Source: Diplolepis rosae (Eukaryota > Arthropoda > Insecta > Hymenoptera > Diplolepididae). Taken from it: a stretch of 64,000 nucleotides of DNA. Each line of letters opens with the position of its first letter. The first letter of the stretch is position 1. The translations under genes were made by a program, and so were the position numbers. The notes beneath the pieces were generated by a model. The model did not search any database, was not told where the DNA came from, and saw nothing but the letters and a program-made list of their open reading frames with translations. The stretch is taken from contig JAPYXD010000715.1 in the NCBI GenBank assembly GCA_030998225.1, forward strand, positions 4,716,501 to 4,780,500. The letters are read 5' to 3'. Below, piece after piece: positions 56,107-64,000 of the stretch.

Positions 56107-57315
56107 CTAGGTGGGGTTGCATTTCCCGATGATCTTTCTTAATTCTGCCATGGATGATCGGTCAGAGATTTTTGACTCTTGTCGATTTGTGGGTATAGCG
56201 CCATAGGATGGTGGTGAGGGTAAGAATATAGTAGTGAGGTGGGTAGGGCTAATGTGTTGGATACAGATGAAAGGTGTATGGGTACTGTGGGAAATAGTCG
56301 GATTGTAATGGGGGTAGTGCGACGGGAATCGACTATATGCTGATGGGCCGTACATTGCACCCAACGCCATGTTGGGGTTAGGTTTTATCGTTGCCAAGGT
56401 TGTTGTATTTCCTTTTAAACTGGATCCTTCCGACTTTGCATATTTTTCCGATTTATCCATTTGTTTTGAGAAGGGGCTCGGAGAATGTGGGCATTTGGAG
56501 ACTCTCTCTCTTGGCCGAGCTATATGATAGGATGATGCCATGCTATTCTTTTCCGTAAACTTGTGTCGTTCTTCTGCATGTAAGGCATGCTCGAAGGCTT
56601 CACTGAGGTCCTTCGGGTTGCGAGTGTCAACAAAAATAGAGATATCATCGGGAAGGCCCCTGATAAATGCGTCCAAAGCACAGTCGACCACTGGCTTCAT
56701 CATTATTATACTTTCCTTAGTATGCCCGTAAGTACCCGCGTATTTTTTTTCGATGGCGTGCCTGGCCCCACTCAAAAGGCCTTGTACGCGGTCATTGTAG
56801 TAACTTACTGTTTCTGATTGCTTCATACGGAGATTAACTATAGATTCGAAGTACCACTGGTACTTCTTTGTAAGTGCAAATCTTTTCTTCAAATGCGCAA
56901 TTAGCTCCTTGATTTTTGAAAATTGTTTATCCCGTACACTTTCGCGAGCAACGCCCTTAAGTTTGGCCAATACCGCCTTGATAAATCCGCGTTCGGTGGC
57001 GTCTGTAACAAAAACAGCACCATTCGCGACGTCTTGTAGAAAGTCTTTTAGCGGTGGATTTTTCCCATCGAATTGTGGGATATGGTATGTAATCTGTTGC
57101 AGAGTCATACATTCTAACACTGATGCCATCGCCGCGCTTGTATTCAAGTTGAGATATGAAGTGGGGGTCAGTATGTTTGCAGGGTCTCCGGTTAGTGAAT
57201 CCGAAACGCTTTGATTTAGGGGCAAGTGGACTTCTCGCCCGGGGTCCGCATCCGATTCATCCTGGTCATAGTCAACCCTATGTTGGGGTGTGTTTCGTTT
57301 CATGTTTCTAAGCAT
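56107..57315 (-). CDS. gag: gag of a gypsy/errantivirus-like element
   Basis: 402 residues from ATG 57315. An acidic N-terminus is followed by a helical capsid region (ITYHIPQFDGKNPPLKDFL, IKELIAHLKKRFALTKKY, VNLRMKQSETVSYYNDRV, CALDAFIRGLPDDISIFV, LSEAFEHALHAEERHKF) and a Pro/His/Tyr-rich tail. It has no CCHC zinc knuckle, which is normal for errantivirus-type Gag. It forms the capsid that packages the element's RNA. The stop at 56107 lies inside a Pro-rich stretch that stays open in another frame (PPRPAPPGPSGN), so the natural end may have been shifted by a small indel. Pol lies in an overlapping frame, consistent with ribosomal frameshifting. It is the best preserved gene of the block. Confidence 0.8.
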   Translation of the reverse strand: MLRNMKRNTPQHRVDYDQDESDADPGREVHLPLNQSVSDSLTGDPANILTPTSYLNLNTSAAMASVLECMTLQQITYHIPQFDGKNPPLKDFLQDVANGAVFVTDATERGFIKAVLAKLKGVARESVRDKQFSKIKELIAHLKKRFALTKKYQWYFESIVNLRMKQSETVSYYNDRVQGLLSGARHAIEKKYAGTYGHTKESIIMMKPVVDCALDAFIRGLPDDISIFVDTRNPKDLSEAFEHALHAEERHKFTEKNSMASSYHIARPRERVSKCPHSPSPFSKQMDKSEKYAKSEGSSLKGNTTTLATIKPNPNMALGAMYGPSAYSRFPSHYPHYNPTISHSTHTPFICIQHISPTHLTTIFLPSPPSYGAIPTNRQESKISDRSSMAELRKIIGKCNPT

Positions 57316-57787
57316 TTTTGATTTTGTAGATGCAGGCGATCTCTAGATTCGTCTTAGAGCCTCCTGGGCCACCCCGGAATATTTTGAACTGGGTGGTCGT
57401 CTGTAGTGGACCTGACTTTCTAATTTATTTTTCCCTAAACTAAATGTGTCGCCGAAACTGGCTTGATAATCCCATATATAGTATATATAGTAGTAACCTT
57501 ACCAGACGGTCATATATGTGCACCAAATATAGCATACAGACCAACCCGTGACTAAACCATCATTGATTATAGCACCAATCATATCAAATGTGAATCCTAC
57601 CTGTTTTGTATGACGTTTGTAGAATTTAAACAATTTTATTAGTAAATAAATAATTTTATATATTCATTCAACATAATCATGTATAGTGAATATCAATAAT
57701 AAATAAGTTGTAAATTTCCGGATCAATCAACACACTATATAGCTTTAATCTTATACTGCATAGAAATAGAATATGTAATACATATAT
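57316..57787. other. 5' leader of the gag-pol element
   Basis: Non-coding on the minus strand. A primer-binding site should lie here or further right, but I could not identify one with confidence. Confidence 0.35.
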
Positions 57788-58049
57788 TCAAAAAAAAAAA
57801 TATATTTGCCAACACAAACTTTTCCTTTTTTCTAAAAACTCGTCTAGGGCAGCCATATTAGTGGGAACGTGTTTTTGACTTGTAGGAGGTTGAAGATACA
57901 CACGTTTGAGCGGTTTGTTAGGTCGAAACAGGTCAAGCGGATCTAAAATCTGCGATTGAGTCAGCAATTGTTGATCTGTTGCGATATTGTCTTCAGAATT
58001 CTGTTGTTTTTTAAAATCACGTTTTTCAATGCCAGGTTGGTTTTGGTCT
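57788..58049 (-). CDS. unidentified open segment upstream of gag (about 86 codons)
   Basis: It opens after a TAA at about 58052 and reads GIEKRDFKKQQNSEDN, LLTQSQILDPLDLFRPNKPL, VYLQPPTSQKHVPTNMAAL and DEFLEKRKSLCW before a stop at about 57788. It lacks an early ATG, so it could be an exon. It is rich in Gln, Pro and Lys, with no family recognised. It shares orientation and neighbourhood with the 147-codon ORF at 58298-58741 and could be part of the same spliced gene. Confidence 0.3.
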
Positions 58050-58297
58050 TACATGCAATCAGAGTTTGGCATTCCGACGCTTTATTTATAAATATATGGT
58101 GGTAAAAATAAAATAAAATTTGATCACTACAATATTAATATACACATTAATTTACTTACCGAAGTTACGTGTGGTATTACTTTATTATCTCAAAAGACAT
58201 TAGTTGTACGATTACTACTAAAATTGGATTTAAAAAAATATATATTTTTAATTTTTGTTTATTATTATTAAATTTTTTAGCAACTCTAGTTTTATGC

Positions 58298-58741
58298 TCA
58301 ATCACTGAGGACGACTACCTCGGTTTCAGATTCCTTGTCGCTCGGAACTATTGTTTCCGTGTCTGAGTCGGTGTCTATGTCTACAAGGTCTATACCTGTT
58401 AAGACTTTGTGTCGTCTGCGCGTCAATTCTCTAATTTCCTTTTCTGTGTCGTCGAGAACACGGTCAAAAAATGTCGAAAAATCGTCTGAATTCGTCAGTT
58501 CCCTAATTTTTTGGTCTTGTTGTTCTAGGGGAGGGTTCACAAACTGTACTCTAATAGGAAGGTTGATCACGTCTTCTTCAGGAGTAATGAACTCGGCTGT
58601 ATTATGTGTAATGACTTTATTCTCGAGAAATTGTCTCACAGTTTCTTGGAATAAAGCTCTATATTTACGTTCACGAAATCTCCTTCCCGATCGGAGCGTA
58701 ATTGCTTTCTTTTTGACAATAGGAACCGGCACGTGAGACAT
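58298..58741 (-). CDS. unidentified 147-residue ORF in the retroelement leader
   Basis: An intact ORF from ATG 58741 to TGA 58300-58298. The N-terminus is basic (KKKAITLRSGRRFRERKYR), the middle is helical (ALFQETVRQFLENKVI, FFDRVLDDTEKEIRELTRRR), and the last 40 residues are strongly acidic (DIDTDSDTETIVPSDKESET). The codon pattern, absence of stops and charge layout suggest a real protein, perhaps an accessory protein of the retroelement or a gene caught near it. I do not recognise a family. It lies 1 kb upstream of gag on the same strand. Confidence 0.45.
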   Translation of the reverse strand: MSHVPVPIVKKKAITLRSGRRFRERKYRALFQETVRQFLENKVITHNTAEFITPEEDVINLPIRVQFVNPPLEQQDQKIRELTNSDDFSTFFDRVLDDTEKEIRELTRRRHKVLTGIDLVDIDTDSDTETIVPSDKESETEVVVLSD

Positions 58742-58989
58742 TTATATGTATGGATAACACCTTTATTTTTATACGTCTATTCAGCGTATTTCGTGTCCGA
58801 AATATTTCACTGAAATGTACTCATAAAATTAATCTGAGCAAAATAGATCCTTAAGCTTGCCTTGGTTAAACTAGATTATTGACTGCTAAAGCAATTCCAT
58901 TGTCTCTTTTTGTTCCTTTTTATTTTATCAGCAAAATTTAACCCTTGGTATAATATAAAACAAATAGTTAAAAATAATTAAATAAATTT
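58742..58989. other. no gene seen
   Basis: AT-rich; possible promoter or LTR part for the minus-strand ORFs. Confidence 0.3.
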
Positions 58990-59700
58990 GAAACATCCAC
59001 TTCAGAAAAACTTAAAGTCCTGGCTAATCAGCACGATTTCTAACCTGAAGAACCAAGACTTATAAATTGACCCACTCAACACAACTCGTAGCTGCCTGGG
59101 TTCAATTTTTACAATTCTCTGAAAGCAGTAACACCTAAATATCCAAATATATACTTTTATTGAGAATATATTAAATATTTAATTATCGAGATTCAAATTT
59201 ATATTTATTTTTAATTGAACAAATCAGTTGTTATTAATTAAGCTACTCAAGTTATCTTTATGGTTAACCCTTGAAAATTTCTAATAGGTTTACTTTAACT
59301 GTTTTTAATTTTATTATTTCTTATTTGTTTAAGAATTAAATTTTGAGAACAATTCGTGAAATTTTGAAATTATTTCTACAAGTTGATTGATTCAAATTGT
59401 TCTGGATAGTTAAAGGTCTTGACTAGTTAGCAAGATTAATAGCCTGCCAGTCAAAATGTTAAATCAATCCCTTTAGCATAATTCATAGCTTACGTGGATT
59501 TGACTTATATGAATATCCAGATAAATGGGAAACAATCGTGACTTTTAATTCTTTATTTTTTTATCTACTTCTGAAAAGTTGAGTCTCAGTTAAGCAGCAC
59601 GATTTCTAGCCTGAAAAACTGGAAAATTATAAACTGATCCCTTTAGCATAATTCATAGCTTGCGTGGATTCAATTTTTACAACTCTTCTGGAGTAGTGTA
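58990..59700. repeat. minisatellite, three diverged units of about 180-400 bases
   Basis: AGCACGATTTCTAACCTGAA / AGCAAGATTAATAGCCTG / AGCACGATTTCTAGCCTGAA recur near 59020, 59430 and 59600, each followed by TGA(C/T)CC(A/C)(T/C)T-AGCATAATTCATAGCT-CGTGGATT-like sequence. It probably lies in the 5' LTR or leader of the minus-strand retroelement. Confidence 0.6.
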
Positions 59701-59783
59701 AATAAATAAAATTAATCGATAAATTACCACAAAATCACGAGACTCAACAAAAATATTTAAAGTAAATCCGAATAAAGCACAAT

Positions 59784-59786
<3 letters not shown>

Positions 59787-59814
<28 letters not shown>
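59787..59814. repeat. 28-base T homopolymer
   Basis: An uninterrupted T run, perhaps the poly(A) end of a minus-strand-oriented retroposed piece or simple slippage. Further T runs of 10-17 occur at 59966 and 60184. Confidence 0.85.
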
Positions 59815-59949
59815 GGTTTTTTAGAATAACCAAGCTTGAGGATATATTGAAGCTGAAAAAGAAAATTTTGGAAACAGAAAAATGTTTGCTAGTAACAGAA
59901 GGTTACAAGTAAACGCAGCCGGTGGAGAATAGCGCGAAAGACCGATATC

Positions 59950-60900
59950 CCACGGCTGCCACCGTTTTTTTTTTTTTTTTTCATTTGCATACGTGGAGAC
60001 TACACAAACCGTAAGACACGAATGTGTCTTTTTTTTATTTATTTTGAGGCTTCGTGGTCTTTCTACCCTCGGCTGAGGGTGCCTTATCTCCGCCAAGTTT
60101 TCTTAATGCTATTGTGATAGGATGATGAGTTTATAAACGAAAGTCGGTTAAAAAAGATTCCCAATTGTATAACATTTTATTGGTTTTTTTTTTTTTTTTA
60201 AATAGTTATTACAAAATTAAGAACGATATGGACTCACCCTTATTTAATACTTAATCCTACCAGTTGAGAAGGATGACGACTGGGCCTTAGATTTCTTTGA
60301 TGATCGTGACTTTAAGAAGAGTCACTCAAGTCTTTCTGCCGCGCACACACATGCACGTTAATCCTATCACTTCTATACCCTAGTTTTGGGAAAAGAATAA
60401 GGTGGATGGTTTTTAACCACAGAACAAACAGTACCTTTAAATTGTTTTGTTCTCTCCACTCTTTTTTTTCGCAACCCTAGTGCTGGTTTCTCGAAAAGCA
60501 AAATCTCCCCGTCGTTTTGAGATTCGACGGAATAAAGTTCTCTTTTTTTGTGTTCGACCCCAAGCTGTCAACGCACTATTAGTATACTCAGCTAACCGAC
60601 CACCGGCGTGCCCTAATACTAGAGCGCGAATCGTAGTGGTAAGAAAAAACTATTTTTAAAAAAAATTATCTTTTTCCTGCGTGACAACCCCGCGAAAGGC
60701 TTCTGTCGGAGAGAAGATTGAATATTATTTTCGTCCGCCCACTGTGTACTTGCGAGACTTCATTCGATTTGTTGACACATGTTCCGAACCGCGGACGAGC
60801 AAAAACAAAGACCGGGCTTTACTTCTCAAAACTTCTTCATCGAGTCAAGAAGCTTGCAAGACTGCGTTTTTTTATTTGAAATTGATTTATTATTATACAC
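59950..60900 (-). mobile_element. LTR-like block related to 26761-28050
   Basis: Ordered similarity to the 26.8-28.0 kb block: GGTCTTTCTACCCTCGGCTGAGGG, TTAATCCTACC, CGTTTTGAGATTCGACGG and CGTCCGCCC. Given the minus-strand gag-pol to its left, it could be the 5' LTR of that element. The outer ends are unresolved. The plus-strand ORFs here (60447-61010) show no family features. Confidence 0.4.
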
Positions 60901-61211
60901 TTGTATCGATGTCTATTGCCAAACTGAGAATTTTTTCCTCTTTCTGCTACGTGATCGTTTTTTTGTTTCGTTTCGTAGAATTACTAAGTAAGAGGTTAAT
61001 GTTAGCTTGACGTTTTAGGTTTGTTAGTTTTGATTCTGAATCCTCCTTTTTCTCAAATTGAGAAGATAGTGGTTCAGATTTTCTAACAACATTTTACTTA
61101 CTGGCTTTGACAAATCATGACTATCCAAGTTTCAAATAATCCATTTCCATTATCTACGTATTGTACTTGTGCTAGGTACGGATAGGTATAAATAGGAAAT
61201 GATTTGTAGGC
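60901..61211. other. no gene seen
   Basis: Mostly AT-rich; a TATAAATA at 61187-61194 lies 18 bases before the ATG of the next entry. Confidence 0.35.
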
Positions 61212-61338
61212 ATGGCATCGACACTAGTGGTCGAGGAATTTAACGTTTGTTGTTTGAAATATGGAAACACGCATAAGGTCTGCGAGTACACGTATCCGGC
61301 CGAATGCAAGCTTTTGACGAAATCGGCAGTAGTTATTA
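61212..61338 (+). CDS. orphan possible 5' coding exon, unknown
   Basis: ATG 61212 opens MASTLVVEEFNVCCLKYGNT, HKVCEYTYPAECKLLTKSAV with more GC in third positions than its surroundings, after a TATAAATA box. It may splice at one of the GT dinucleotides near 61338-61345 (GCGTGTATG); beyond that the frame becomes hydrophobic and low complexity. No family recognised. It may be chance. Confidence 0.2.
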
Positions 61339-61430
61339 CGTGCGTGTATGTTTTCATACTAGTTCCCTCATCTCACTCCTCATCTTTCTCTCTGTTATAT
61401 TACATTCTTTTAAAATTAAATTCGGGCATA

Positions 61431-61706
61431 TGTACATTTTTTGTTTTCACCCATAAAAAAAATTCTATTTATTTGCAGACACATATATATGTATATATAT
61501 AAAGAGGAATTCCTTAATATTCTCCTTCGGTCTTGTGAACTGACCTCCTTCTTGTTACATTTTGTGCTGATACAACATACTCAGATTACGAGCACTAAGA
61601 ATAAAAATTCGTCGCGTTAAACTAATTTCGATGGAAATCGTTTAATGAACCCTCTCAATTGTCCTAATTGAGAAAGAAGTTATTTTATTTTTAGCGGCTC
61701 GTAACA
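61431..61706 (-). mobile_element. family C LTR, uninterrupted copy
   Basis: 276 bases from TGTACATTTTTTG to GCTCGTAACA, matching the interrupted copy at 40564-42326 (see there). Both lie in the same orientation and bracket the retroelement mosaic, so they may be the two LTRs of the outermost element. Flanking bases do not form an obvious duplication. Confidence 0.65.
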
Positions 61707-62730
61707 GAAGTTATGTTGGTTGTATTAAAGCAAACATAAAAAAATAAACAAATACAAGCTCATACTCTTGAATAATTAGTAAAAGCTTTTGAGGAAGTTC
61801 GCAAAGTTGAAAAGTAAAAATTAAACAATGTAACAAAATTGCAACAAAAAGTAGGAATTAAAAAAAGTAAAATGCACTTCCATGGTCTTGAATAGCTGTA
61901 CTTGAATGAAGTTCATGACGCTTTAAAAAAGTTGTTAAGCCAATTCGACTACGGATGTACCATGAACTATTTAATCAATTTTTCTAAATCATTTCAGTCG
62001 ATTATGTCGATCATTAGAAGAGTGTATCACTACGTGATAACGGAACGTTGTTTTTCATTTAAATAAAAAATTTGGAAAAATGATCAACAACACATGTCAG
62101 TACATGTTAAATGTCGTTCCGCATATTTTTTGTTCGATTAATTTTTGTGTCAGAACTCTAGTTTTTTTATAATCGAAGAAAACCGTATTTTTTGAAGTTA
62201 CGAAATCAATCGATTTTTACAATCAACTCCCTGTTTTTCGTACAAATTTGTCCAGAATATTCTGAAATTTTATTAACATACTCAGAAAACCCTAGAGCTT
62301 CAGATAGTTATGTTCAACATAACAAAATTGTCAATTTGTTAATAATTTTTATTATAACATTTACGGCTGGCAGAATTCTCATGTTTCAACTTCAAAGAAA
62401 AAAAGTATGCGAGGAAGTTTAGAGTTGAGAGAACTTTCAGCGAGAAAGTTGTTCAGTAGTCTTCCAGGCAGTTTTTAAATATATTTTGAGATTTTTGAAT
62501 GCAAAACTGCGGTCAGGATGGGAATTTACTTAACTGCGCTCGAGCGCACCGATACCGTCGTGAGGTATATCGATCGAACACAGGAGAAAGAAAGATGCAT
62601 CTATGCCGAAAGCACGCGATTCGACAGAGTTGCAACATCATTTTTGTCAATTCGTTTTCTTTATTTATATCTATTTAGTAAAAAGTATTTAGAAAAACTC
62701 TAGACGAATGGGAAGAAATTATATATATCT
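61707..62730. other. no gene seen
   Basis: AT-rich; ORFs at 62192 and 62518 show no motifs. Confidence 0.45.
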
Positions 62731-63427
62731 ATACACTTTATATTGGCAATAATATAACAAAATGCATTAGAGAACTTCAAAAACGCACTATGCTTAGAGT
62801 TCTAGGGACATTTCTGCTTACGCTGCTTCGGAATATAATTTCTGGAAAAATATTCTGAATTTTTTCTTTTTTTTATTATTTTGAGTCAACTCATGATTTA
62901 CCTTTGAACAGAAAACACGTAATTTATCGCGAACAACGGTAATTTATTGCATTAAATAAGTTAACAAATTGTCAAAAATCTATTACTGTGGTCGTGAAAA
63001 TGTCCCAAGAAACAAATCCAGAAGTTGGAATGAAATGATCAAAGAATCCCGAAAAGTAGAGCCAGAATATTGGAAAGAAAGCCAGAAGTAATGTACAGTT
63101 GGTACAGATTATTATTGAGCTAGCAAAAAAAGTATTAATATTCGAATCACAATTGAATAACATTATCAGCATCATAATTCTATTATATTTGATTCAGATA
63201 ATTTTGATTGGTCAAATGAAATGTTTTCAATAATAGGTTGCTTGTCTTCGATTTTCACGAACATTTCGAGTATTTATCTTACAAAATGTATTAGTCCTCA
63301 AAAATTCGACAAATTTCGAGCTATTGTTCAATATGTAACTACCAAACCTGAAATAACGATTATTTGGACGTATAATTAACGATAAATCATCAAATTTTTG
63401 TTATATTATTGCCAATATAAAGTGTAT
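62731..63427. repeat. TIR element, 697 bases
   Basis: The termini ATACACTTTATATTGGCAAT... (32 bases, 62731-62762) and the complement at 63396-63427 are perfect inverted repeats. The interior is non-coding. It is probably a MITE; no clear target duplication. Confidence 0.75.
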
Positions 63428-63861
63428 ATGGGTCATTTCATGGGAGATTTACAGTCAACATTTTTTTTTCGACGAAATATTTTTTTTTGCCTTCTTCGAA
63501 AATAATCGACACGTTTTTTTTTCAATGTGATACTTCAAAATTTCGAGATATAATTTTTTCAAGTTTGGCACTCGGGAAAAACTTTTTTTTTCCAACAGCT
63601 CACTGTAAACGCAGTTTTGAATATAAAATGTAACCCTTGCACTTGAAATGCGCGAAAGAGTACAAGCTTTCAAAAAAGTTATAGCACACATTTCGTTGTT
63701 TTTTTGTAATAACAATGCAGTACATTTTTATAAACAATTGAATTTTTTTTTAATTTGGAACTAATTTTTTTCCGATTTTTATGTTTCTAAATTTTTGTTG
63801 TAGTTTTTTTAATATGCAGGAAAAATTTTTAAATGGAAAAATGAAAACTGTAGGTGTAATT
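63428..63861. other. no gene seen
   Basis: Poly-T-rich. The 86-residue minus ORF at 63455 is rich in Lys/Phe from the base composition and is not supported. Confidence 0.4.
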
Positions 63862-64000
63862 AATTTATAAAATCTGTCCCGCCCATTGCAGCGGTTCACT
63901 GCCACACGTGCTTCGAGTCCGAGCATGCCAAAACAAGCTTAAGCGTAGTTGCAGCGTGCGAGCTCGCTCGTTGCAACGCGCGGGACAGATTTTATAAATT
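63862..64000. repeat. fold-back MITE ending at the window edge
   Basis: AATTTATAAAATCTGTCCCGC at 63862-63882 and its exact complement at 63980-64000 enclose a GC-rich 97-base centre with a GCGAGCTCGC palindrome. Any target duplication on the right lies outside the window. Confidence 0.75.

Noticed and set aside
60447..61010. ORFs of 70-109 residues
   Set aside because: They occupy an LTR-like block, overlap in two frames and contain no recognisable domain.

Overview
This window looks like a stretch of an AT-rich arthropod nuclear genome, most likely an insect and perhaps a hymenopteran. That placement is an inference. It rests on spliced genes with short introns, an R1-clade LINE, mariner, piggyBac, hAT-like and Penelope-like remains, and gypsy/errantivirus-like elements carrying envelope genes. 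All reading was by eye, with no alignments or database searches. Only one ordinary gene is visible, a six-exon BEN-like nuclear protein gene at the left edge (324-3006). Almost everything else is mobile DNA in successive layers of nesting.

Left third (3-24 kb). Fold-back MITEs sit at 3.1 and 8.6 kb. A 9-kb composite bounded by matching terminal inverted repeats (5876-14833) holds two related DDE transposase copies; the second is broken by a fragment of a long LTR packed with a minisatellite. An orphan transposon-like gene lies at 16.0 kb, a 1.47-kb TIR element at 17.2-18.6 kb, a mariner stub at 19.2 kb, and an R1 LINE 3' end at 19.7-20.8 kb, with a second short R1 tail at 9.4 kb. Two more MITEs lie at 22.1-23.2 kb.

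Middle (23.6-40.4 kb). A decayed hAT-like transposase gene is the scaffold. It is split by a 13.3-kb element with 32-bp perfect terminal repeats and a 7-bp target duplication (24016-37338), and split again by a piggyBac copy whose right end is a TTAA site at 40062. The 13.3-kb element contains nested fold-back repeats, an LTR-like block, Penelope remains, and a 666-bp palindromic MITE at 32187-32852 for which the unoccupied sequence is present 2 kb away.

Right third (40.5-61.7 kb). A mosaic of gypsy/errantivirus-like retroelements lies on the minus strand. From 5' to 3' (right to left) it has two unidentified leader ORFs, gag, protease-RT, a gypsy RNase H, a second RNase H that looks like cellular RNase H1, the start of integrase, a baculovirus-F-type envelope, minisatellites, the end of an integrase, a chuvirus-like glycoprotein in the envelope position, a polypurine tract and a 2.1-kb LTR. 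Every retroelement gene except the leader ORFs and gag carries visible stops, frameshifts or deletions. The most interesting signals are the RNase H1-like second domain beside a weakened gypsy RNase H, two unrelated envelope types in one block, and dyad-containing minisatellites inside several unrelated long LTRs.
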